Shown: in pieces, positions 34,729-43,328 of the stretch
Numbering within the stretch: the stretch's first letter is position 1
How the letters are laid out: every line of letters begins with the position of its first letter
The notes under the pieces: model-generated
What the model was told of the DNA's origin: nothing
Database searches by the model: none
Seen by the model: the letters and a program-made list of their open reading frames with translations, nothing else
Made by a program: the position numbers and the translations under genes
Origin: an uncultured Alphaproteobacteria bacterium
Lineage (GTDB): Bacteria; Pseudomonadota; Alphaproteobacteria; UBA2966
DNA length: 64,000 nt
Assembly: GCA_958295725.1 (NCBI GenBank)
Contig: OY282368.1
Coordinates: forward strand, 3,196,365-3,260,364
Direction: 5' to 3'

Positions 34729-34801
34729 ATCCGGGAAACGGCGGTTGCCACGGTATCGATGATGCACGATCATAGCTATAGTCGGGCGCAGCGCAAGCGG
34801 C

Positions 34802-35969
34802 TGTCCTGGTTCAGGACATTCGTTGACCTCGTTCAGACAGATGTGAGACACGGCCCTTGATGTAAGGGCGGGGGTCTCCGACGCTGTTGGTGCTGAACAA
34901 CCAGCGTGAAGGAGAACCCCCATGCAGACCTTCGGCCTGCCCCGGCAGATTACACGAGGAGCCGCCCTGGCGTCGCGCCTGTGCGGCAAGGAGCGGAGCG
35001 ACGAAGCGCACAGGCGCGACGCCCTTGAGCGCTGGCGCCAAGCCCGGGCCGACGGCCTGACCGCACGAGCGGCCGCCAACGCCGTCGGCGTGCCGAGATC
35101 GACCCTCTACCGGTGGCAGAGGCTGGCGGACCGCAACCGCCTCAAGCCGTGCTCGCGCCGCCCGCACACCCCGCGCCGGCCCACTTGGTCGGCGGCGCTG
35201 GTGACGGCGGTCCGGGAGACACGCGCCGACTACCCCATGTGGGGCAAGGCCAAGATCGCCGTCCTGCTCCGACGCAACGGGCACGCGGTAAGCGAGAGCA
35301 CCACGGGCCGCATCCTCAAGACCCTCATGGAGCGCGGCGCCGTCACCCCGGTCCCGACCTTGCGCCGCAACGGACCGCGCGCCGCCCGGCGCCTCAGACC
35401 ATACGCCAGACGCCTGCCCAGGGGCCGCAAGCCCACAAGTCCCGGCGAGATCGTCCAACTCGACACCCTCACCGTCTCACCACACACAGCCCGGCCCGCC
35501 ATCAAGCAGTTCACCGCCCATGACCCCGTCGCAAAGTGGACCTGCGTACAGGCCTGGAGACGCGCAACCGCACACAACGCCAAGCGCTTCCTCGACAAGC
35601 TCCAGGCCGACATGCCCTTCCCCATCGAAGCCATCCAGGTCGATGGAGGCTCCGAGTTCAAGGCCGACTTCGAGACCGAATGCCAGCGCCGCGGCATCGA
35701 CCTGTTCGAACTCCCGCCACGCTCGCCCAAGCTCAACGGACACGTCGAGCGCAACAACGGCGCATGGCGATACGAGTTCTACGCCACATGGGACCTGCCC
35801 GACGACAACCTCGACCACATCAACCGATGGATCGACGCCTTCGCCGACGAATTCAACACCTTCAGACCGCACCAGGCCCTTGGCGGACACACCCCCGCCC
35901 AGTACCTTCACTCACTGACAGCCAAAGAGACCCCCGTGTCTCATATGTCCTGAACCAGGACATTCGTTT
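34802..35969 (+). mobile_element. IS481-like insertion sequence
   Basis: The single transposase gene is flanked by imperfect inner inverted repeats, ATGTGAGACACGG (34841-34853) and CCGTGTCTCATAT (35934-35946). Outside them both ends carry TGTCCTG-nnn-CAGGACA (34802-34818 and 35946-35962), in the same orientation and followed by ATTCGTTGAC or ATTCGTTTGAC. The central triplet is GTT on the left and AAC on the right. The outer sequences may be a duplicated palindromic target or the true ends. It lies between tRNA-Gly and rho, where an ancestral hemJ-rho junction appears broken. Confidence 0.8.
34922..35953 (+). CDS. IS481-like transposase (DDE integrase core)
   Basis: 343 residues. An N-terminal helix-turn-helix (TARAAANAVGVPRSTLYRWQ) is followed by an rve catalytic core with Asp in GEIVQLDTLTV, Asp in IQVDGGSEFKADF, and Glu in KLNGHVERNNGAWRYEFY. 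FNTFRPHQALGGHTPAQYL at the end is typical of IS481 and IS3 relatives. A GGAGAA ribosome site precedes the ATG. The last codons run into the right inverted repeat. No frameshift or stop is seen, so it looks active. Confidence 0.93.
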   Translation: MQTFGLPRQITRGAALASRLCGKERSDEAHRRDALERWRQARADGLTARAAANAVGVPRSTLYRWQRLADRNRLKPCSRRPHTPRRPTWSAALVTAVRETRADYPMWGKAKIAVLLRRNGHAVSESTTGRILKTLMERGAVTPVPTLRRNGPRAARRLRPYARRLPRGRKPTSPGEIVQLDTLTVSPHTARPAIKQFTAHDPVAKWTCVQAWRRATAHNAKRFLDKLQADMPFPIEAIQVDGGSEFKADFETECQRRGIDLFELPPRSPKLNGHVERNNGAWRYEFYATWDLPDDNLDHINRWIDAFADEFNTFRPHQALGGHTPAQYLHSLTAKETPVSHMS

Positions 35970-36144
35970 GACTTCCATGTTTTCTTGGGTAACCCTGTCG
36001 AGGCCGATTTCGGCGGGATGGTCGGGTAGTCCGCTCCCGCTTGGAATCTCTCAAGACATCCGCCCGTCCCGGCGCCGATTGGCGCGTATCCTGTCATCGA
36101 ACCCGAGGCCTCGCGCGTGATCGTCGAGTCCGAATAGGCTGGCC

Positions 36145-37401
36145 ATGCATCTACAAGAGTTGAAGAAGAAATCGCCCACCGATCTTCTCGAGTTCGCGGA
36201 AGAGCTCGAGGTCGAGAACGCGAATGCGATGCGGACGCAGGACATGATGTTCGCGATCCTCAAGCAGCTCGCGGACAAGGACGAAGAGATTTCGGGGGGA
36301 GGGGTGCTCGAGATCCTGCAGGACGGTTTCGGGTTTCTTCGGTCGCCGGAGGCCAACTACCTTCCCGGCCCCGACGACATCTACGTTTCGCCCAGCCAGA
36401 TCCGGCGTTTCGCCCTGCGGACGGGGGACACGGTGACGGGGTCCATCAGGGCCCCGAAGGACGGCGAGCGTTACTTCGCGCTGCTGAAGGTCAACGACGT
36501 CAACTTCGAGGCCCCGGAGAAGGGTCGGCAGAAGGTCAACTTCGATAATCTTACGCCGCTGTATCCGGAAGAAAAGATCAACCTGGAGATCGACGACCCC
36601 ACGGGTCAGGATATGAGCTCGCGGGTGATCGACCTGATCACGCCGTTGGGAAAGGGGCAGCGGGCACTCATCGTGGCGCCGCCCCGGACGGGCAAGACGA
36701 TGATGTTGCAGAACATCGCCCACTCGATCACGGCCAGCCATCCGGAGGTCTATCTCATCGTCCTCCTCATAGACGAGCGGCCCGAGGAGGTGACCGACAT
36801 GCAGCGGTCGGTCGACGGCGAGGTGATCAGTTCGACCTTCGACGAGCCGGCGTCCCGGCACGTGCAGGTGACGGAGATGGTGATCTCCAAGGCCAAGCGT
36901 CTGGTCGAGCACAAGCGGGATGTGGTGATCCTGCTGGATTCGATCACCCGTCTGGCCCGCGCCTACAACACGGTCGTTCCCTCGTCGGGCAAGGTATTGA
37001 CCGGTGGCGTGGACGCCAACGCCTTGCAGCGGCCGAAGCGGTTCTTCGGCGCGGCCCGCAACATCGAGCAGGGTGGCTCGCTGACCATCATCGCCACTGC
37101 GCTGGTTGATACCGGAAGCCGGATGGACGAGGTCATCTTCGAGGAATTCAAGGGAACGGGGAATTCAGAGATCATCCTCGACCGCAAGCTCTCCGACAAG
37201 CGGACGTGGCCGGCGATGGACGTCACCAAGTCCGGCACCCGCAAGGAGGAGCTGCTCGTCGACAAGGCGACGCTCTCGAAGATGTGGGTGTTGCGGCGCA
37301 TCCTGATGCCGATGGGAGTTACCGACGCCATGGAATTTCTGCTCGACAAGCTCAAGCCGACGAAGAACAACTCGGACTTCTTCGATTCGATGAATACCTG
37401 A
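36145..37401 (+). CDS. rho: Transcription termination factor Rho
   Basis: 418 residues, the normal length. N-terminal [20 protein letters not shown], then cold-shock-type RNA-binding residues in [20 protein letters not shown]. Walker A is [17 protein letters not shown] near residue 178, with [15 protein letters not shown] and the Q-loop/R-loop [20 protein letters not shown]. It is a hexameric RNA helicase that ends transcription. In relatives it often follows hemJ; here the IS481-like element lies directly upstream. Confidence 0.96.
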   Translation: MHLQELKKKSPTDLLEFAEELEVENANAMRTQDMMFAILKQLADKDEEISGGGVLEILQDGFGFLRSPEANYLPGPDDIYVSPSQIRRFALRTGDTVTGSIRAPKDGERYFALLKVNDVNFEAPEKGRQKVNFDNLTPLYPEEKINLEIDDPTGQDMSSRVIDLITPLGKGQRALIVAPPRTGKTMMLQNIAHSITASHPEVYLIVLLIDERPEEVTDMQRSVDGEVISSTFDEPASRHVQVTEMVISKAKRLVEHKRDVVILLDSITRLARAYNTVVPSSGKVLTGGVDANALQRPKRFFGAARNIEQGGSLTIIATALVDTGSRMDEVIFEEFKGTGNSEIILDRKLSDKRTWPAMDVTKSGTRKEELLVDKATLSKMWVLRRILMPMGVTDAMEFLLDKLKPTKNNSDFFDSMNT

Positions 37402-37430
37402 CGTTCCTTCCCGCGCCCCGCGGGCCATCC

Positions 37431-37468
37431 CCTCCCGGCCTCCGCCCTCACGAGGGGAAGCCGGGAGG
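37431..37468 (+). terminator. Hairpin after rho
   Basis: A 9-bp perfect stem CCTCCCGGC / GCCGGGAGG encloses a 20-nt loop that itself pairs CCCTC with GAGGG. It lies between convergent rho and the quinone reductase gene. No T-tract follows. Confidence 0.5.
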
Positions 37469-37522
37469 AGGGGGGTGCATGGATATGCGACCGCGGGCTC
37501 GTCGGCGGCCGGGGACGGGCCC

Positions 37523-38500
37523 TTACCTCGCCCGGAACACCGTGGAGCCGGTGGTCTTGCGTCCCTCCAGGTCCTTGTGCGCGCGGACGGCGTCCTTGAG
37601 GGGATAGGTCTGGTTGACCTTGATCTTGACGGCGCCCGACTCCACCACGTCGAAAAGGGCCTTGGCGCTGGCTTCGTATTCGCGGCGCGAGGCGTTGTAG
37701 GCCATCAGCGACGGCCGGGTGACGTAGAGCGATCCCTTGGCGGAAAGAACCGCCGGGTCGAGCGGCGCCACGGGTCCGGAGGACTGTCCGAACAGCACCA
37801 TGACGCCCCGCGGGCGAAGGCAGTCGAGGGAGGCGTCGAAAGTCGATTTACCCACCGAGTCGTAGACGACGGGGACGCCCTTGCCGCCGGTGATGTCCAT
37901 CACCGCCTCCTTGAAGTTCTCCCTGGTGTAGTCGATTGGATGATCGCACCCGTGACGCTTGGCGAGGCGCGCCTTCGCGTCCGAGCCGACGGTCCCGATC
38001 ACCGTCGCCCCGAGATGCTTCAACCACTGGCAGGCGATGAGGCCGACCCCGCCGGCGGCGGCGTGGAACAGGACGGTGTCGCCGCGCTTCACCCGGTAGG
38101 TGCGGCGGACGAGGTACTCCACGGTCGTTCCCTTCAGCATCATCGCGGCCGCTGTCTTGTCGGAGATCGCCGGCGGGACCTTGACGATCTTGTCCGCCGG
38201 GATGTTGCGTTTCTGGGCGTAGGCGCCGAGCGTCAGCGCGTAGGCGACCCGGTCGCCCTCTCCGAAGTTTCCGACCCCGGGGCCGATGGCTTCCACGACG
38301 CCGGCGCCTTCCATGCCGATAACGGCCGGGAATCCGGCCAGCGGATACAGGCCGGCGCGGAAATAGCAGTCGATGTAGTTGAGCCCGACGTAGGTATGCC
38401 TGATCCGGACTTCTCCGCGGTCCGGGGCGGGGAGATCGATATCCCGCCATTTCATCACTGCCGGTCCGCCAGCCTTGCTGATCTGAATCGCCTTGACCAT
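37523..38500 (-). CDS. NADPH:quinone oxidoreductase (zinc-free MDR family)
   Basis: 325 residues from the ATG at 38498-38500, supported by AGGAAGGAA upstream. GroES-like domain: VGLNYIDCYFRAGLYPLAGF and GMEGAGVVEAIGPGV. Rossmann segment: VLFHAAAGGVGLIACQWLKH. The structural and catalytic zinc Cys residues of alcohol dehydrogenases are absent, as in QorA. It reduces quinones with NADPH; the physiological substrate is uncertain. Cytoplasmic. Confidence 0.9.
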   Translation of the reverse strand: MVKAIQISKAGGPAVMKWRDIDLPAPDRGEVRIRHTYVGLNYIDCYFRAGLYPLAGFPAVIGMEGAGVVEAIGPGVGNFGEGDRVAYALTLGAYAQKRNIPADKIVKVPPAISDKTAAAMMLKGTTVEYLVRRTYRVKRGDTVLFHAAAGGVGLIACQWLKHLGATVIGTVGSDAKARLAKRHGCDHPIDYTRENFKEAVMDITGGKGVPVVYDSVGKSTFDASLDCLRPRGVMVLFGQSSGPVAPLDPAVLSAKGSLYVTRPSLMAYNASRREYEASAKALFDVVESGAVKIKVNQTYPLKDAVRAHKDLEGRKTTGSTVFRAR

Positions 38501-38645
38501 GGGTTCCTTCCTGTTCTCTGGGGGTCTCGACCTCGCGCCGGGAGCGGCGTCCCGGCCGGTTCGACCGGCAGTTTGTCCCAAGGCGCGACGGCCCCGCAAC
38601 CGTCCGGCGCGGCGAACCCGTCGGGCTCGCCGGGAATCGGGAGCG

Positions 38646-40697
38646 TCAGGGTCGCGCCGCCGCGGTCAACGCCCCGACCGGGTCGGCCAGGGCCGCGCGC
38701 AGGCTCACGGGGTCCGTGATGGGCAGGGAGCAGGAAGTCCCCGAGCAGACGTAGGCGGTAGCCCTCCCGTCGACCAGGCCCTTGCCGGACGCCGGGTGGC
38801 TCTCCGGGAGACGGGCGTCCGGTTCGATCACTTGCAGCACGCCGGTCGGAACGGGGCTTTCGAAGTACGTCCGCGTCAGGGCCCGGGTCTCGTCGCCGCC
38901 GCGCTCTCCGATCACCGCGACCTGGACGGCCGCCGCCAGGAGCTCGAAACCGCCGAGCAGCGACGTAATGCCCAGGAGATTGCGCCGCGTCTCTCCCGAG
39001 AAGGCCGAGCAGACGGCTTCGGCGCGCCGCCGGTAGGCGTCGTCTCCCGTGAGGTGGTGAAGACGCGCCAGAACGTGCGCCATGACGCCGTTTCCCGACG
39101 GCGTCGCGTTGTCGACGGCGGTTCGTGGCCGGGTGATCAGGGCTTCGGCGTCGGCGGCGGTGAAGAAGTAACCGCCGTTGTCGGCATCCAGGTAGTGGGC
39201 CTCGACCGTATCCGCCCAGGCGCGGGCGCGTTCCAGGTACGAGGGGTTGCCGGTGACCTCGAACAGGGCGAGGGCGCCCTTCGACATGTTGGCGTAATCG
39301 TCCAGGAACGCCACTTCGGTCGCGCGGCCGTCGCGGTGGCAATGGAAGAGCCGGTCGCCGTCGCTCATCCCGCCGTCGATGAAGGCGAAGGCGCGCTCCG
39401 CCGCCACGACCCATTCCGGCGTCTGGAACGCGGCGCCGGCGCCGGCCAGCGCCGAGATCATCAGCCCGTTCCAGTCGGCCAGGACCTTGTCGTCCCATCC
39501 GGGTTTGATCCTCTTGTCGCGCGCGGCGAAGAGGATCTCGCGCGACCGCGCCAGACTCGCCTCGGCCGCGTCGTCGAGCGGGTCGGGATGGGCGGAGCGG
39601 TTGAGGATGTTGCGTCCCTCCCAGTTGCCGCCCGGCGAGACGTCGTAGACGTTCTTGAACAGGGCGGCGTCGTCGAGGAGCGAGTCGATCTCCCGTTCGC
39701 TCCAGACGTAGTAGCGTCCCTCCTCGCCCTCCGAGTCGGCGTCCTGGGAGGCGGCGAAGGCGCCGCCCCCCGCCAGCATCTCGCGCAACGTCCAGCCGAC
39801 GGTCTCGCGGATGCGGTCGGCGTAGAGCGGGCTTCCCGTCTTGCGCCAGACGTGCGTCATCAATTCGATCAGTTGCGCGTTGTCGTACAGCATTTTCTCG
39901 AAGTGCGGCGCCAGCCAGATCTCGTCCGTCGAGTAGCGGGCGAATCCCCCGCCGAGATGATCGTAGATGCCTCCTTGGCACATGCGGTCGAGAGTGAGCG
40001 AGACGGCGTGCCCGAATATCTTCTCGCCGCCGCGAACGTGCGCCCGCCACAGGAAATCGAAGATCGACGGCTGGGGAAACTTGGGAGCGCCGACGAGGCC
40101 GCCGTTGTCGGGATCGAGGGCGCGGAGGAATTGGGTGGCGGCGTGGTCGAGGACGGCCATGGACAACCGCGCGGAGCCGTCGTCGCCGGGCGGCCGGGAG
40201 AGCTTGTCGAGGGCGGATTTGACGGACTCCGAGCTCTCCGCGACCTTGTCGCGCCGGTTCTTGTAGATCGTGTGCATCTGCCGCAGGACGTCCGGGAACC
40301 CCGGCCGTCCGTACCGCGACTCCGGCGGAAAGTAGGTGCCCCCCCAGAAAGGGGCGCCCTGGGGCGTGAGGAACATGGTGAGCGGCCAGCCGCCATGCTG
40401 GCCCAGAAGCTGCAACGTCTGCTGGTAGATGGTGTCGACGTCGGGACGTTCCTCCCGGTCGACCTTGATGTTGACGAAGAGCTCGTTCATCAGCGCCGCG
40501 ATGTCGGTGTTCTCGAAGCTCTCGTGGGCCATGACGTGACACCAGTGGCAAGCCGCGTATCCGACGCTGAGGAGGATGGGTTTGTCGCGCCGGGCCGCCG
40601 CCTCGAAGGCTTCGGGTCCCCATGTCTGCCAGTGCACGGGGTTGTCCTTGTGCTGGATGAGGTACGGGCTGGCGGCGGTGTCGAGGACGTTGCGCAT
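38646..40697 (-). CDS. Thioredoxin-domain / six-hairpin protein (DUF255, YyaL-like)
   Basis: 683 residues, the usual length. The N-terminus SPYLIQHKDNPVHWQTWGPE and the CxxC-bearing VGYAACHWCHVMAHESFEN form the DUF255 thioredoxin-like domain, followed by KVDREERPDVDTIYQ. The rest is an alpha/alpha toroid related to N-acylglucosamine epimerases (GGFARYSTDEIWLAPHFEKM, FLDDYANMSKGALALFEVT). Eukaryotic relatives are called SPATA20. Function unproven; redox or carbohydrate-related roles have been proposed. Confidence 0.9.
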   Translation of the reverse strand: MRNVLDTAASPYLIQHKDNPVHWQTWGPEAFEAAARRDKPILLSVGYAACHWCHVMAHESFENTDIAALMNELFVNIKVDREERPDVDTIYQQTLQLLGQHGGWPLTMFLTPQGAPFWGGTYFPPESRYGRPGFPDVLRQMHTIYKNRRDKVAESSESVKSALDKLSRPPGDDGSARLSMAVLDHAATQFLRALDPDNGGLVGAPKFPQPSIFDFLWRAHVRGGEKIFGHAVSLTLDRMCQGGIYDHLGGGFARYSTDEIWLAPHFEKMLYDNAQLIELMTHVWRKTGSPLYADRIRETVGWTLREMLAGGGAFAASQDADSEGEEGRYYVWSEREIDSLLDDAALFKNVYDVSPGGNWEGRNILNRSAHPDPLDDAAEASLARSREILFAARDKRIKPGWDDKVLADWNGLMISALAGAGAAFQTPEWVVAAERAFAFIDGGMSDGDRLFHCHRDGRATEVAFLDDYANMSKGALALFEVTGNPSYLERARAWADTVEAHYLDADNGGYFFTAADAEALITRPRTAVDNATPSGNGVMAHVLARLHHLTGDDAYRRRAEAVCSAFSGETRRNLLGITSLLGGFELLAAAVQVAVIGERGGDETRALTRTYFESPVPTGVLQVIEPDARLPESHPASGKGLVDGRATAYVCSGTSCSLPITDPVSLRAALADPVGALTAAARP

Positions 40698-40763
40698 GGG
40701 CGTTCCTTGCGTTATTGCACGGGTCCGGTTTCAAGGCGGAAACAGGAACGAGGTCCAGACCCG

Positions 40764-41144
40764 ATGAACGGCGTTAACGACAACGATGTCAATGGCGATC
40801 CGCCCCTGTTCTACCGGCGTCACGTGTTCTGCTGCGTCAACGAGCGCGCGGCCGATCATCCGCGGGGGTGCTGCAAGGCGAAGGGTTCCCAGGCGCTGCG
40901 CGACTACATGAAGAACCGGGCGAAGGAGCTCGGTATCAAGCGCGTACGGATCAACAATTCGGGTTGTCTCGACCGGTGCGAGCTGGGTCCGACCATGGTC
41001 GTCTATCCGGAGGGTGTCTGGTACAGCTGCGCGACCGAGGAGGAGATCGACGAGGTGCTGCGGGTCCACCTGATCGAAGGCGGGCGCGTCGAGCGTCTCC
41101 GGTTGCGGCCGGGCCAATCGGTGCGCGGAGAGCCGGAAGCGTGA
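40764..41144 (+). CDS. Thioredoxin-like [2Fe-2S] ferredoxin
   Basis: 126 residues from the ATG at 40764. Cluster ligands are in HVFCCVNERAADHPRGCCKA and NNSGCLDRCELGPTMVVYPE, the pattern of the thioredoxin-like 2Fe-2S family (also the NuoE C-terminal type). VWYSCATEEEIDEVLRVHL follows. It is an electron carrier with unknown partner. Convergent with pyrE, 12 nt apart. Confidence 0.9.
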   Translation: MNGVNDNDVNGDPPLFYRRHVFCCVNERAADHPRGCCKAKGSQALRDYMKNRAKELGIKRVRINNSGCLDRCELGPTMVVYPEGVWYSCATEEEIDEVLRVHLIEGGRVERLRLRPGQSVRGEPEA

Positions 41145-41156
41145 TTCGGAATGGCC

Positions 41157-41753
41157 CTACAGCTCGAAGTCCCGGGATGTGAGGATCGCCCGCAGGGCGA
41201 CGTTCTCCCTCTTCAGGGTGTCCGCGGCGCCTTCCATGCGGTCGAGGACGGTGACGACCACGGGCGCGGACGCGCCTTCGTCGCGCGCGGCGGCCACCGC
41301 CCTGAGCGCCGAACCTCCGGTGGTCGTCACGTCCTCGAGCAACGCCACGGTCTTGCCGGCGAGGGAGTCCTTCGGACCCAGCCCCTCGATCAGGCGGCGC
41401 GTGCCGTGGTCCTTCGGCCGCTTGCGGACGAAGAACCCGTGCAGGCGGCGGCCGGAAAGACTCCGCTGGACCGCGCAGGCGACGAGCGGCACGGCGCCCA
41501 TCTCGAGGCCGCCCACGTAGTCGGCATCGATGTCGGCGAGCTCGTCGAGGATGAGCCGGGCCATGAGGCTCGCGCCCTCGGGGTGGAAGGCGGTGCGCTT
41601 CATGTCGAAATAGAAGGTGCTGCTGGTTCCGGAGGCGAGCTCGACCTCCGTGTCCCGGAGCAGCGATCTCTCGGACACGATCCGAACCAGCCGGCGGCGG
41701 TCGCGTGATCGGGCGGCGGGCGACCTGGGTCGCCGGGTGTTCGGTATCGGCAT
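41157..41753 (-). CDS. pyrE: Orotate phosphoribosyltransferase PyrE
   Basis: 198 residues from the ATG at 41751-41753 with GGAGA five bases upstream. The PRPP-binding loop is VALLEDVTTTGGSALRAV, and the substrate side shows LASGTSSTFYFDMKR and GLEMGAVPLVACAV. It joins orotate to PRPP to make OMP. An AT-rich region with an inverted repeat lies upstream, shared with divergent mnmE. Confidence 0.93.
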   Translation of the reverse strand: MPIPNTRRPRSPAARSRDRRRLVRIVSERSLLRDTEVELASGTSSTFYFDMKRTAFHPEGASLMARLILDELADIDADYVGGLEMGAVPLVACAVQRSLSGRRLHGFFVRKRPKDHGTRRLIEGLGPKDSLAGKTVALLEDVTTTGGSALRAVAAARDEGASAPVVVTVLDRMEGAADTLKRENVALRAILTSRDFEL

Positions 41754-41774
41754 CGTGTCTCCGTCGTTTTCTAT

Positions 41775-41808
41775 ATTTAGTATAACTGAGCGGATCAATC
41801 TACTAAAT
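41775..41808. promoter_or_regulatory. AT-rich inverted repeat in the pyrE/mnmE promoter region
   Basis: ATTTAGTA (41775-41782) and TACTAAAT (41801-41808) form a perfect 8-bp inverted repeat with an 18-nt spacer, in a roughly 60-bp AT-rich island of a high-GC sequence. Half-site centres are 26 bp apart, about 2.5 helical turns, which suits a dimeric regulator. The promoter of pyrE and possibly mnmE is probably here. Confidence 0.45.
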
Positions 41809-41948
41809 GTTGTATTCAGGGACGAAGTCGTCTTTACCGGTGGACATGCCGGGTCCCCGCGTGACTGTAGCGTGAGGAGCCCGGATTGGGAATCTCGCCG
41901 CCCGTGCGGATGAAGGTCGGCCGCCGCCTTCCCGCCCCCCATTCCGAC

Positions 41949-43295
41949 ATGACGATCGTCGCCCTCGCGAGCGGGCGCGGCCGGGCCGGAGTCGCCGTCG
42001 TCCGCATCTCGGGGCCGGCCGCGGGAAGCCTGCTGGCGGAGGTGGCGGGCGCGGTCCCGGCGCCTCGCGTGGCGACCCGCGCGGCGCTGCGCGACCCCGG
42101 GGACGGACGGGTGCTCGACGACGGTCTTGTCCTGTGGTTCCCGGCGCCGGCCAGCTGCACCGGCGAGGACGTCGCCGAGCTGCACGTCCACGGTGGCATG
42201 GCGGTGGTGTCCGGCGTGCTGAGCGCGCTTCGCGCCCGGCGGGACGTCCGCGTCGCGGAACCGGGAGAGTTCACGCGCCGCGCGTTCCTCAACGGCAAGC
42301 TGGACCTCGTTCAGGCCGAGGCCGTGGCCGACCTCGTCGATGCCGAGACGGAAGCGCAGCGCCGTCAGGCCGTCGATCAGCTCGAAGGGCGCCTCGGCGC
42401 TGTCTACGACTCGTGGCGGGTCCGTTTACGGGACGCCTTGGCGCGCTTGGAGGCCGTCATCGATTTCCCCGACGAGGAATTGCCCGCGGATCTGATATTC
42501 TTCATCCGCCGGGACGCCGGCGATTTGCTCGGCGAGCTCGTCGCGCACCTCGATGACGGCCGGCGCGGCGAGCGCCTGCGGAACGGCCTGTATGTCGTGA
42601 TCGCGGGCGCTCCCAACGTGGGCAAGTCGAGTTTGCTGAACGCCTTGGCGCGGCGGGACGCGGCCATCGTCTCGGAGCGCGCGGGAACGACCCGGGACGT
42701 CGTGGAGGTTCGCCTCGACCTCGGCGGCTTCCCGGTGACCGTCGCGGACACGGCGGGCCTGCGGGAAAGCCGCGACGAGATCGAGGACGAGGGGATCCGG
42801 CGCGCGCTGGCGACGGCCGCGGCGGCGGACCTCAGGATCGTCATGGTGGAGGCGGCGCCGGTCGTCGAGATGGAGGCGCGGATCGAATCCCTGCTGGACG
42901 AGAATGCCATGGTCGTCGTCAACAAGATCGACCTGCACGAGGTCGCGGCGGGAATCCGGGTGAGGGGTCTCCGGGCGTGGCCCGTATCCGTGACCACCGG
43001 CAGGGGCCTCGGCGGTTTTCTGGAGGCGCTCGAAAGGGAGGTCGAGCGGCGCGTGGGCCGCGGCGAGGCGCCGCCGCTCACGCGGGAACGCCATCGGTCG
43101 GCCGTCGAGGAGACCGCGGCGTGCCTGCGGAGGTTCCTGGCCGGATCGGAAAACGGCGGCGCGGCGGACGTCCGCGTCGAGCTCCTGGCGGAGGATTTGA
43201 GGCTTGGCGCGCGAGCGCTCGGCCGAATTACCGGGAGGATCGACGTCGAGGAGCTCCTCGACGTCGTGTTCCGGGACTTCTGCATCGGAAAGTGA
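41949..43295 (+). CDS. mnmE: tRNA modification GTPase MnmE
   Basis: 448 residues from the ATG at 41949 (MTIVALASGRGRAGVAVVR), which matches the family start; the ATG at 41910 is also in frame. N-terminal THF-binding domain, then G1 GAPNVGKSSLLNAL near residue 219, G2/G3 AGTTRDVVEVR and DTAGLRES, and G4 NKID. It ends in the invariant CIGK with the catalytic Cys. With MnmG it makes 5-carboxymethylaminomethyluridine at tRNA wobble U34. mnmG follows within 33 nt. Confidence 0.94.
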   Translation: MTIVALASGRGRAGVAVVRISGPAAGSLLAEVAGAVPAPRVATRAALRDPGDGRVLDDGLVLWFPAPASCTGEDVAELHVHGGMAVVSGVLSALRARRDVRVAEPGEFTRRAFLNGKLDLVQAEAVADLVDAETEAQRRQAVDQLEGRLGAVYDSWRVRLRDALARLEAVIDFPDEELPADLIFFIRRDAGDLLGELVAHLDDGRRGERLRNGLYVVIAGAPNVGKSSLLNALARRDAAIVSERAGTTRDVVEVRLDLGGFPVTVADTAGLRESRDEIEDEGIRRALATAAAADLRIVMVEAAPVVEMEARIESLLDENAMVVVNKIDLHEVAAGIRVRGLRAWPVSVTTGRGLGGFLEALEREVERRVGRGEAPPLTRERHRSAVEETAACLRRFLAGSENGGAADVRVELLAEDLRLGARALGRITGRIDVEELLDVVFRDFCIGK

Positions 43296-43328
43296 TCGGA
43301 CGGGCTTCGATACCGGGGTAGGGGAACG

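Noticed and set aside
38493-41144. Long plus-strand frame opposite the DUF255 gene that appears to run into the ferredoxin
   Set aside because: Only the part from ATG 40764 has a recognisable fold; the rest is antisense shadow.
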